DNA from: Kazachstania africana CBS 2517
Lineage: Eukaryota; Ascomycota; Saccharomycetes; Saccharomycetales; Saccharomycetaceae
Reading direction: 5' to 3'
Length of the DNA: 64,000 nucleotides
Assembly (NCBI RefSeq): GCF_000304475.1
Contig: NC_018946.1
Location: 186,001 to 250,000 of the forward strand
In this document: positions 36,501-45,218 of the stretch, one piece after another
Position numbering within the stretch: the stretch's first letter is position 1
Layout of the letters: each line of letters starts with the position of its first letter
Position numbers and translations under genes: made by a program
Notes under the pieces: model-generated
Told to the model about the DNA's origin: nothing
What the model saw: the letters and a program-made list of their open reading frames with translations, nothing else
Databases searched by the model: none

Positions 36501-36862
36501 GGTCTTGCAGAATCCATGATATCCGCATCACATTCTGTACCTGGAGTACGGTCGATCCTTGCTTGTAATTTCATTGCACTGGGGCTTGAATTTTTGGTTA
36601 TACGATGAGTAACGGTAGAACCTGATAAATTTTCAATAGTGGAAGCAAGTTTTCTTGATGGGGGCAACAGTAAGTCAGTCTCTAATGGTTGCAAAGTAGC
36701 TTTGAAAGGGGATGACAGTACGTTGTCGTTATGAGTTGTGTCACTTATATTATCATCCAAAATTTTCTTCAAATGTCTCTCACTCTTGCTTTCTCTTATG
36801 CTGTTATTAACCTCGATGTCAATTTCTCGTAATAACGATTCTACGGTAGTCTCAGCATCCAT
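33560..36862 (-). CDS. BUD4: Bud-site selection anillin-like protein Bud4
   Basis: 1100 codons (full-length S. cerevisiae Bud4 1447, so shorter). Bud4 marks the bud neck for axial budding and helps assemble septin rings. The N-terminal 700 residues are low-complexity, acidic and Ser-rich. The C-terminal third holds an anillin-like region (about 720-950) and a PH domain (about 970-1080, beginning GYLQQEGGDLEGVIKKRFFKL). The N terminus METTVESLLREIDIEVN-like start is conserved in the family. Convergent FIP1 ends 65 bases away. It is divergent from JSN1 across an 878-base promoter. Confidence 0.92.
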   Translation of the reverse strand: MDAETTVESLLREIDIEVNNSIRESKSERHLKKILDDNISDTTHNDNVLSSPFKATLQPLETDLLLPPSRKLASTIENLSGSTVTHRITKNSSPSAMKLQARIDRTPGTECDADIMDSARPLLPHSKSDTFLSSPVHFSMDEESFASDDNYSPQIKHSPSKIPLTSKIIINNFMKNDVPPTRASSGSSVGDEKITSLSVTLPNDHVYNLEKIPSIPDTPELGVFVQPNLNKTESLRFVSVSTFEKDREEHQSTKEASPYCEENEQESDIRDLSIALEPNSTIAEASTAEDLKLLSAELSNGQVDGENGSVIISPFETGLTEEDSTTDDLQTQIDNAPILESKEKFAYSLEGEGFETEVKPENNAPDTAAVDEDTKDGTSKLPEIEKGKNTEGKTPAMGLGLVSIGCPENNNAINQNIAEEIVENKVVLEADSHETLSFKSLVPVNTELDATSVKETDVGSPNDSIDELVDFTPVLPQLPVLDPLFLDDPLNHDPDSSLDSIDARRQISPTDYLSVWHLQDSVIPAPETTIKQAPRPDSPMMQHSYRFKPKLVHSSKIRYSETLSRESQVRNHDYDDNVSLGEEFSKVMENMLGDNASSLLTSVETTSLRPNYLNIWTDEETQMREKYTKVDVSEILIEEGKLTNLKSSSNDVVVGKADSIKSYEVDMESIESNSEGLRTSGHIESPFKFIRKKEYQEPELNNSANLFSKPLKGKPREEKKLEDNVIEKLVEEVAVVEDKEALVEEELKDYGILYLKLEKMKINLSGISNHQAKFCLEIDNGINVARSPWKKLDDDDYFIIDRELEIPTLNLKQTIYVTLKCQYKKAETELVEVVKKISVGKKYNFIGKNKYAYEKRYVQRPVTFDEWDYMFAEDGSFGYCEIKLDKEFLKQNKFNGSFDKISAEVKNRWARIPNNKDSKVKNFELPRRKEYKIGTIEFNGCYIERSSNLEVFPKNRELVNDMVKKLQEQEKIRREGYLQQEGGDLEGVIKKRFFKLNGTSMVGFHENSGKAQITINLLKVCKVISSSDVVRGKEVRNLTDLVLVGESFELVFNNGDKIILNSDISTRDTIEWYNTIKRVVELNSVHQPWVKKMSKFSIRT

Positions 36863-37740
36863 TATACCTCGTTACGCTTGTGTAGTACGTTCAAATACAC
36901 TGATTATACTTCGATGGAGTTCTAATTTATCAAGTTCCTTTCGAATTCGTACCTGATGGAATTTCTGTTTACGTTTGTCCCAATGAAGCAACACATGTCT
37001 CGATCAAGCCATTGCCCCAAAAAGTCGAAAAAAAAAAAACGTAGTCCGAAAAGGGAAACAGGCCGTAAAGGACCAATAAAACAGAGCAATGATCACATGA
37101 CACACAAGCCATTTTAGTGTTCAGTGTAATAAGATTCTGATGGGTCGTGAGAAGGGGGGGGGGCAAACAATGCCAAACGTCTCTTTAATGAAGCAAGACG
37201 ATTCAAGTGAATTTTTGCGATTCGTAACAGTAAAAATTACCATTTCAGTCACGTGCTGAGCCATTAAACCAAGTTTCTGATCACGTGACTATATTAACTT
37301 TTTCACTTCCTCCATCACGTGATCACTTTTTCCCCCAAAATTTATTTTTTGGTCGGTTGGCGTTCCGCGCACTGAAAAAAAAATGAGCTTCTCAGAATGA
37401 AAAGAATCTATGAGAAAAAAAAACACCAAGAGTGATAATTTGGCGGACAATGTATAGGGGCCGGGGCATTTTTGAATTTTTCAGTACAGTATATTACATT
37501 GATTAATAAAGAAGAGAGTAGTTTGTCATTGAGTGTAACTGATACAACAGTACTATACATCGCTACTATCATCTGTCTGTCACTCTATTAGACAGTAACT
37601 TTTTATTCCTACTACTATTGCATCACTGGTAAAACAATTTCTGTAAGGTGTTACTATAGAAGACTCGTCTGAAAGATATCGCAAGATCGAGTTTCGAGAA
37701 ATATTACTATCATTGTGGATTCCATCCTCTCCAATAAATT
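36863..37740. promoter_or_regulatory. Divergent BUD4/JSN1 promoter with three E-boxes
   Basis: 878 bases with no credible gene. CACGTG occurs at 37250-37255, 37282-37287 and 37316-37321. Each is preceded by T, making the Cbf1-type TCACGTG, and their spacing is 32 and 34 bases, about three helical turns. A run of ten G lies at 37154-37163, unusual in AT-rich DNA. An A-run follows at 37029-37040, and several pyrimidine tracts lie towards JSN1. Confidence 0.6.
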
Positions 37741-39216
37741 ATGGATAAGAAGAAATCTGTTTCCAGAACACCCACTGATGGGACTCTCGCTAATATTCCT
37801 GAAGTTATAGATCCAGGTATTACTATCCCAATATACGAAGAAACTCTTGATAATCAATTAAGTGGGCATCAAACTCAAAAATTAGGTTCGTATAGATCCC
37901 GTGCAGGCAAATTCTCAAACACTCTAAGTAATTTATTACCTTCTATAAGTGCAAAATTACATCATTCAAAGAAAAATGGTAAAAATTTATCAGTTACCGA
38001 TGATGAATCAAACAATAGTTCTGAATCAACCGTTGATATGAAATCAAAAAATTTCATCGCTGGATTACCATTAGAATCAGCCGGTCGCTTGACTCCACCG
38101 CAAGAAATTGACAATTTGGCCAATTTCCCAGATCATTCAAATTATATGTTAAATCCACAGCCAAGATCGTCAAATGATTTCACTAGCCAATTACCCCAAC
38201 AAATATCAAGAACTAGAAATAATACCATCTCTTCACAAATCACATCAATGTCTTCTATCGCACAGAGTGCCGCTCCTTCAACTAATCCTTGGGGTTCAAC
38301 AAACGCTAATCCACTACCCACGAATGATCCTTTACAACAGCATATCTTACAACAAATAGGCTCAAACAATAACAATAATGCCACCACCAGCAATAATAAC
38401 GCTTCTTTGAATGACTACACAAAATCTGCATATTACGATGCCTTAGTGCCATCTATCTCCAATAATATACCTACGGAAAATAACATCAATACAACTACAG
38501 GAGGTGGAACTGTCGTTAATAACCTTACTGTCCCAACATCAAATAACAATGCAATGTGGGTGAACAGGCAACGTTCACAATCAAATACTTCCAGTATCTA
38601 CATGGATGCTCAGTTTTACGATCAACAACAACCAGCTAGAACACAAGCTATATCCAATTTTGCAATGGCCCCACAAGGTGCTGAACCACCTTTGGTAAGT
38701 GATGAAATTGATCCAAGATCCATAAACTGGGTCTCCATGGATCCAAGTGTCCCTTCCATAAATCAGATTGGTAACTTATTACCAACAAACACCATCTCAA
38801 TTTCGAACGTTTATCCATTACAGCATCAGCAACCCCTTCTGAATAATGCTGTCAATCTAACTAGTACTTCTTTGGCAACTTTGTGTTCCAAGTTTGGCAG
38901 AGTAATCTCTGCTAGAACTTTGAAAGGAATTCATATTGCTCTAGTAGAATTCGAAACTGTTGAAAGTGCTCTCCGTGCTCTTGACAATTTACAGGGAAAA
39001 GAAGTTTCCAAAATTGGTGCTCCAAGTGCCATATCGTTTGCAAAGATATTACCAATGCATCAAAATTCTACTACTTATATGGTACCCCAAGCTATCAACG
39101 AAAAAAATGGCCCACAGCCTTTATTGCAAGAACAATTATTTAATGGTTCAGTAACTTTCCAACAACACGGAGGAATCTCCATTCCTGTCTTCAACCAATA
39201 CCATCATCCACAGCAA

Positions 39217-39251
<35 letters not shown>

Positions 39252-40950
39252 ACAACAGCAGCAACAACCACCCGCTGAAATACAGCAACCATTAGGCCAT
39301 AACTATTCATATTCTGCTCACACAATTTCAGAAAAGGAACAGTGTCCATTCCCATTACCTCCACCTAATGCCAAAGACCAAAAGCAAGAATTAAAAAAAA
39401 TCATCGATTCATTTGAAACAAAACATGACTCCTTACAAATTCAAAATTTATTAACAAAAGTTTCTAAATTTGATGGTACCTCAGATACAACAAATTTCGG
39501 TCCCTTACCTGAGTCATTAACTACCAAACAGTTTGATGCACCTAAATTGCGTGAATTGCGTAAAAGCATCGATTCAGATTCTATGTCAAACTTAGAATTA
39601 GAACAGTTAGCTTTGGCTATGTTGGACGAGTTACCAGAATTGAGTTCAGATTATCTGGGTAATACCATTGCACAAAAGTTATTCGAATGCTCTTCTGATA
39701 TTGTTAAAGACATTATGCTTAGGAAAACAAGTCCTTATTTAACTTCCATGGGGGTTCACAAAAATGGTACATGGGCTTGTCAAAAAATGATAACTATGGC
39801 AACTTCTGCAAGACAGATTATGTTAGTCACAAAGGGTATTGAGAAATACTGTACACCACTTTTTACAGATCAATTCGGGAACTATGTTATCCAATGTGTC
39901 TTGAAGTTTGGATTCCCATGGAATAGTTTTATTTTTGAAAGTATTATTGCTAACTTCTGGACTATTGTACAAAATAGATATGGTGCTCGTGCTGTTAGAG
40001 CGTGCGTAGAGGCCCACGATGTTGTCACCACTGAACAGACCCTAGTTTTGAGCAGTATGATTGTGTTATATGCAGAATATTTGGCCACCAATAGTAATGG
40101 TACACTTCTACTAACCTGGTTCTTGGATACTTGTGTCTTACCAAAGAGACATTCCATTTTGGTTCCTAGATTGATTGATCATATCCTAGACTTATGTCGT
40201 CATAAATTGGCATCACTAACTGTCCTTAAGATTCTAAATTTTAGAGGAGATGATAGTGCAAGAAAACAAACGTTACAAGCAATCTTTGGCGATCAAAATT
40301 CTGATGAGCCTCCAACGCAGCTGCAACAAATCCTTCATGATACGAATTATGGACCTACATTCATCTACAAAGTTCTGTCAATGCCATTATTGGAAGATGA
40401 CGTCAGATCTCACGTTATCAATCAAGTACGCAAGATACTCACGGAGAACCCACCGCCACAACAACATCGTCGGTTGATGGAAGAAGTCGGTCTAACTCCA
40501 GTTAACGTGCAAGCGCAGAATTTACCTACCAAACATAGGAAAAGTACTTCACATGCATTTACACCAGATTCAACAGCTAACCATATTAGGGGCTTATCCA
40601 TGTCAAGTGTTCGCAGCAGTGGTAATCCGGGGGCGAACAATGGCGCCTCTAGAGCTTCCAGTCTGATGCCTCTAGCCGCAGCGAACCAGGCAGCAATGAC
40701 ATCTGCAGCGCCACCTGGCAATCCTCTAGCGTACTATAATTATCCAGGTGTATTTCCAAGCGGGTATACTGGTTCCAATACATACTTAATGAATAATGAT
40801 GAATTAACCTCACAGCTAGAAATGTTGAACTTGAACAATAATAACACGCCAATATCGTTACCAAAATTAAGTTTTGCAAATTCCAGTACTATACTGGATC
40901 GTTCAAATGGTACCAATGCCGGTGTTGATCAAGGTGCGTATGGTTTCTGA
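37741..40950 (+). CDS. JSN1: Pumilio-family RNA-binding protein Jsn1 (Puf1)
   Basis: 1069 codons (S. cerevisiae 1091). It binds mRNAs for membrane and mitochondria-linked proteins and has been linked to Arp2/3 recruitment on mitochondria. The N-terminal 300 residues are Asn/Ser-rich. A single RNA-recognition-like domain covers about 350-437 (ISISNVYP, then GIHIALVEFET). A run of about 20 glutamines lies at about 491-510. PUF/HEAT-like repeats cover about 610-850, with SSDYLGNTIAQKLFE, DQFGNYVIQCVLKFG and NRYGARAVRACVEA as clear repeat cores. Order after BUD4 matches YJR091C. Confidence 0.94.
39209..39268 (+). repeat. CAG/CAA trinucleotide tract encoding polyglutamine
   Basis: Mixed CAG and CAA codons encode about 20 consecutive glutamines inside JSN1, between the RNA-recognition-like domain and the PUF repeats. 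The interruption by CAA should limit slippage, but length variation between strains is likely. Confidence 0.9.
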
Positions 40951-41711
40951 ATATGCTTTTTCCGCACATTTTATGTCCTTTCATATGGGTAATATATATA
41001 CATTCAAGAATATTTTTTCTGGCTTTCCTTCATTTTAGAATATATAATATGAAGTTTCTTATATTCAATATAAATCTCAATATAAACGATTCAAGTATCT
41101 AGCGTCAGATACAGGGAATACTTTATTTTTTAATAGCAATCAATTTATCATATTTAAAGAAAGAGTCTGAAATGATGAGACATATCATAAGGACTCACAA
41201 AATGAGTCACAAGTTAACATACTTATGTGATTCCCATGCTACTTGACTATGATTCAATAACTGAAACATATAGCCAGAATATCACAGCTGCATCGCGTCC
41301 TTCGTGACCTTTTTACTATGTTGATTGCATATCTTATGTTTGTCCGACCCACTGACACGCATTTTGCTCGATGCATCAAATGCGACCCCTCCTCCCAAAC
41401 TAGGAGTCCCAAATTAGGAAATTAATTAACAGCGCAAAAAAAAATATATAGATGAAGAACAACTTTTACTATTAAGAAATCTTTGTGAGAGCAGTGAAAC
41501 AGGCATCTAACCTACCTACCCATCATTCTATAAATCGAATTCCTTAGATTTAGGAACTATTATCATTTTTAGATTGCTCTCAGAAAGTTCTAACTTGGTG
41601 AGAACGCAAACCTTTGGAGCATTCCAATTTTGAAATAATATAATATATTCTAATTGATTAATTTTACCATCTGCATTCCAGTGATAGAAGACTAGGCACA
41701 TAAACTGTACT
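40951..41711. promoter_or_regulatory. JSN1-GRR1 intergenic region
   Basis: 761 bases between two forward genes, long for this window. It contains a 6-base-stem hairpin GACTCA-CAAAA-TGAGTC (about 41192-41208) whose second arm completes a Gcn4-type TGAGTCA, and a CCCCT element near 41388. A loose box C-like ATGATGA (41172-41178) and a CTGA (41261-41264) lie 93 bases apart but have no closing stem. I see no protein gene. Confidence 0.35.
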
Positions 41712-44700
41712 ATGAATCCAAATAACTTCAATAATAGATTTCCTTTTAATAATCTAGTGTCATCCGATCCTGGTCAGCAGCAGGCAACTCAAAATTTACA
41801 ACACGGTCAGTTCAGTACCTCTGAGCTAATTCCTGATAGATCATTAACTGATCTCCGATCGACATCTAATCCAAATGGCGCAGCTATTCAAAACCAGCTA
41901 CGAAGTAGTGGAAATCATATGGCCTTTTTGAGGGATCCTAATAGTTTTACAACTGATAATAATAATGATAATAATAATAATAATGTTGCCCACTCATTGC
42001 AAAACAGTAGTAATAATATTAACAATAACTTTATTAATCTCTCACAATTAAATTATTTCAGTGACGATTCTTTCTCAAACTTGGATCCTTCAGACCTGGA
42101 GACAATCAATTTGTTTCAAATTGTATTGCAAGAGAAAGTAGAAAACTTTCTTAATGAAATAGAGAATAGAAGACATGCAATATTAGATGAAATTGAACTG
42201 GATAATATGAAATTAAGGCAAATGGAACTTGCTGAGAACGCAACTGCCATGAATTTTTTGAATAAACTACAATGTATAAGACTGAGGGCCATTGAAGTGG
42301 AAACAATGGAGTTACAAAAACTAAGAATTAAAATCATGAACATAGTAGAAGAATATAAAAGAGCCATGGTACATTACTCGAAGGCAAAAGCTGAAGGCAA
42401 AAATGTAGAGAATCCAACTGATAAATTTTACAACTGGGTGGATACTTTGGTTTTAAACGATGCATCTCATCTAACAGATGGTTTACAGGAGGTATCAAAT
42501 TACTCAAGACAACTGGTTCAAACTTTGCAATCAGAAATGTTCAAGCCAAATGCGAGCTCAAATACTTCGAGTTTAGTTTTCCCCTTACACCGTTTACCTT
42601 CAGAAATATTACACTTGGTTCTCGATAAACTCAACTCAAAATCAGATACAGTTAACCTATTAACAGTCTGTAAACTGTGGGCCTTGATTATTGTAAAAAT
42701 TCTTTATTATAGACCTCATATTAACAAAAAGCAACAATTAGATTTATTTTTAAGAACGATGAAATTACACTCTAACAGAACGGTTTTTAATTACCGTTTA
42801 ATGATTAAAAGATTAAATTTCTCTTTTGTTGGCGATTATATTCATGATGACGAGCTTCACTATTTCATTGGTTGTAACAATCTAGAAAGATTGACGTTGG
42901 TATTTTGCAAGCATATTACAAGTGGTCCTGTTTCCGAAATTTTGAAAGGTTGCAAATTTCTGCAAAGTGTCGACATAACTGGCATCAAAGAAGTTAAAGA
43001 TAATGTATTTAACACGTTAGCTGACGGTTGTCCAAGAGTTCAGGGATTCTACGTCCCCGTAGCTAAGGCTGTTAGCTTCCAAGCTTTGAATAATTTCGTT
43101 TTACATGCTCCCATGTTGAAAAGAGTAAAAATCACCTCAAGTAATACGATGAATGATGAATTGCTCAATATTTTATCGGATAAATGTCCAATGCTGGTTG
43201 AAGTCGACATTACTGACTGTCCAAATGTTCATGATGATAGTCTGTTGAAGATGTTCTCAAAATTGACTCAATTGAGGGAGTTCAGGATTACGCATAATAT
43301 GAACATAACAGACAAATTATTTGTGGAACTTTCTAAAAGTCTAAACATGCTGCCTTCTTTAAGATTGATAGATTTATCGAATTGTGAAAATTTCACTGAC
43401 AAGACTGTAGAAAAAATTGTTGATCTAGCACCCAAGCTAAGAAACATATTTTTGGGAAAATGTAGTAGGATTACAGATAATTCACTATTTCATCTAGCTA
43501 GACTAGGGAAAAATCTACAAACAGTTCATTTCGGTCACTGTTTCAATATAACAGATCAAGGAGTCAGAGTGCTTGTTCAATCATGCCCAAGAATACAGTA
43601 CGTAGATTTCGCATGTTGTACGAACTTGACTAATAGAACCTTATACGAGCTTTCAGATTTGAGTAAATTGAAAAGAATTGGTTTAGTCAAGTGCTCACAA
43701 ATGACCGATGAAGGCTTACTGAACATGATTTCCTTGCGTGGAAGGAATGATAGCTTAGAGAGAGTCCACTTGTCATATTGTTCAAATCTAACCATTTATC
43801 CTATCTACGAACTGTTAATGGCATGTCCAAGACTTTCTCATTTGTCACTAACTGCAGTCCCATCATTTTTGAGGCCTGATATTACTCAGTTTTGCAGGCC
43901 TGCTCCTAGTGATTTTAGTGACAATCAACGTCAAATATTTTGTGTCTTTTCCGGAAAAGGCGTACATAAACTGCGTCATTATCTTATGAGTCTAACTACA
44001 CCAACAAATGGTCCTCAAACTGATATCAATGAGGTTCTATCCAAGTACATTGTTTCACATAACTTACTTCAATCAAATGAAGGCTTGGAAACGGGAATAT
44101 CGAGAATTACAGGTGAGTTAAATCAAGATTCTGCAGCAATATTGGCGGCCGCTGGACTGTCGCATATTCCTGGACTGACAGCTGACATGACCTTCCAAAA
44201 TATCAATTTCGAGCGATTGGATGAGGTGTTTAGCTGGTATGATAATACATATAAGGGAGAGCTCAGCATTAATAAGGACGAGCTAAACAATTTGATGTCT
44301 CTTGTCGATAAAAAGTTCATTGAAGATCCATTTAATAGTGAATACGATGATATTGACCCCGAAATTGCAGCTGGAGCAAACAGAGATCTGAATAGTGATA
44401 TGTGCCACATTGTCAGAAGATTTCACGAGCTGGATGAGCATATTGATGACTTTGAAGTCAATGTCGCAAGTTTGGCTCGAGTGCAATATCAATTTACAGG
44501 CTTTTTGCTCCATGAAATGGCCCAAACTTTTATTCAAATGGTGGAATTGAATAGATTAATCAACCTTGTACAAGATAGAGTTTACGAGGCGAAAATCGAG
44601 AGGGATCTAAAAGGATTATACATATGGAGAATATTGTTTGCAGATAAATTCACCGAATTGTTACATAAATTCAAAATTTCGACTGTTGTACTAAGGCTAT

Positions 44701-45083
44701 ATTTAAAAGATAGTATTATGCTCTTAACAAGACAAAGAGAAATTGCCCTTGCAAATGAGAGAAATGTGTGGAATAATACAGAAACCAACAATAATAATAT
44801 TAACTTGAATATGAACCTAATGGGTGCTATTGATGAGTCCAATAACGACAACGCCACAGCCAACAATTTCACCCGCTTGAATGATCCAACGAGGGAGGGT
44901 GTTGGATTCTGGCAACAACTAGGTGAAAGAGTGCCGTTAACTGCTGACCAGATGAGAATAATCCAATTTGGAATACGAAACCCTCAAAACGACCAAAACG
45001 ACCAAAATCTGGGGCAAGATGTTGTTAGTGATGTACAAATGGAAGATCGTTCAGAAACTCCTGATGAAGAGGAAGAAGCTTAA
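41712..45083 (+). CDS. GRR1: F-box/leucine-rich repeat protein Grr1
   Basis: 1123 codons (S. cerevisiae 1151). Grr1 is the substrate receptor of an SCF ubiquitin ligase that degrades G1 cyclins Cln1/Cln2, Mth1 and others, coupling glucose sensing and the cell cycle. The N terminus is Asn/Gln-rich. The F-box covers about 290-335 (LHRLPSEILHLVLDKLNSKSD), which binds Skp1. About twelve cysteine-containing leucine-rich repeats follow (about 385-720), with typical cores such as LRLIDLSNCENFTDKTVEKI and LQTVHFGHCFNITDQGV. The tail is acidic. Order after JSN1 matches YJR090C. Confidence 0.96.
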   Translation: MNPNNFNNRFPFNNLVSSDPGQQQATQNLQHGQFSTSELIPDRSLTDLRSTSNPNGAAIQNQLRSSGNHMAFLRDPNSFTTDNNNDNNNNNVAHSLQNSSNNINNNFINLSQLNYFSDDSFSNLDPSDLETINLFQIVLQEKVENFLNEIENRRHAILDEIELDNMKLRQMELAENATAMNFLNKLQCIRLRAIEVETMELQKLRIKIMNIVEEYKRAMVHYSKAKAEGKNVENPTDKFYNWVDTLVLNDASHLTDGLQEVSNYSRQLVQTLQSEMFKPNASSNTSSLVFPLHRLPSEILHLVLDKLNSKSDTVNLLTVCKLWALIIVKILYYRPHINKKQQLDLFLRTMKLHSNRTVFNYRLMIKRLNFSFVGDYIHDDELHYFIGCNNLERLTLVFCKHITSGPVSEILKGCKFLQSVDITGIKEVKDNVFNTLADGCPRVQGFYVPVAKAVSFQALNNFVLHAPMLKRVKITSSNTMNDELLNILSDKCPMLVEVDITDCPNVHDDSLLKMFSKLTQLREFRITHNMNITDKLFVELSKSLNMLPSLRLIDLSNCENFTDKTVEKIVDLAPKLRNIFLGKCSRITDNSLFHLARLGKNLQTVHFGHCFNITDQGVRVLVQSCPRIQYVDFACCTNLTNRTLYELSDLSKLKRIGLVKCSQMTDEGLLNMISLRGRNDSLERVHLSYCSNLTIYPIYELLMACPRLSHLSLTAVPSFLRPDITQFCRPAPSDFSDNQRQIFCVFSGKGVHKLRHYLMSLTTPTNGPQTDINEVLSKYIVSHNLLQSNEGLETGISRITGELNQDSAAILAAAGLSHIPGLTADMTFQNINFERLDEVFSWYDNTYKGELSINKDELNNLMSLVDKKFIEDPFNSEYDDIDPEIAAGANRDLNSDMCHIVRRFHELDEHIDDFEVNVASLARVQYQFTGFLLHEMAQTFIQMVELNRLINLVQDRVYEAKIERDLKGLYIWRILFADKFTELLHKFKISTVVLRLYLKDSIMLLTRQREIALANERNVWNNTETNNNNINLNMNLMGAIDESNNDNATANNFTRLNDPTREGVGFWQQLGERVPLTADQMRIIQFGIRNPQNDQNDQNLGQDVVSDVQMEDRSETPDEEEEA

Positions 45084-45218
45084 TAGTATATACTTGTATA
45101 TATGCAGATCTAACAATATTATATAATAAATTCTGATATATCTCGAGTCCGTGTCATGTTGTATCTCGTAACCTCTCCTGCTACCTTCGATAGAAAATAG
45201 CACCAATTCACTATATTT

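Noticed and set aside
37040..37330. Possible point centromere (TCACGTG as CDEI, CCGAA nearby)
   Set aside because: The CCGAA is not in a CDEIII context, the distance is about 200 bases rather than about 80, and the spacer is not sufficiently AT-rich; the three E-boxes point to a promoter.
41172..41264. Possible box C/D snoRNA (ATGATGA and CTGA 93 bases apart)
   Set aside because: No closing stem joins the boxes, no convincing internal boxes C' and D' were found, and I could identify no rRNA-complementary guide.
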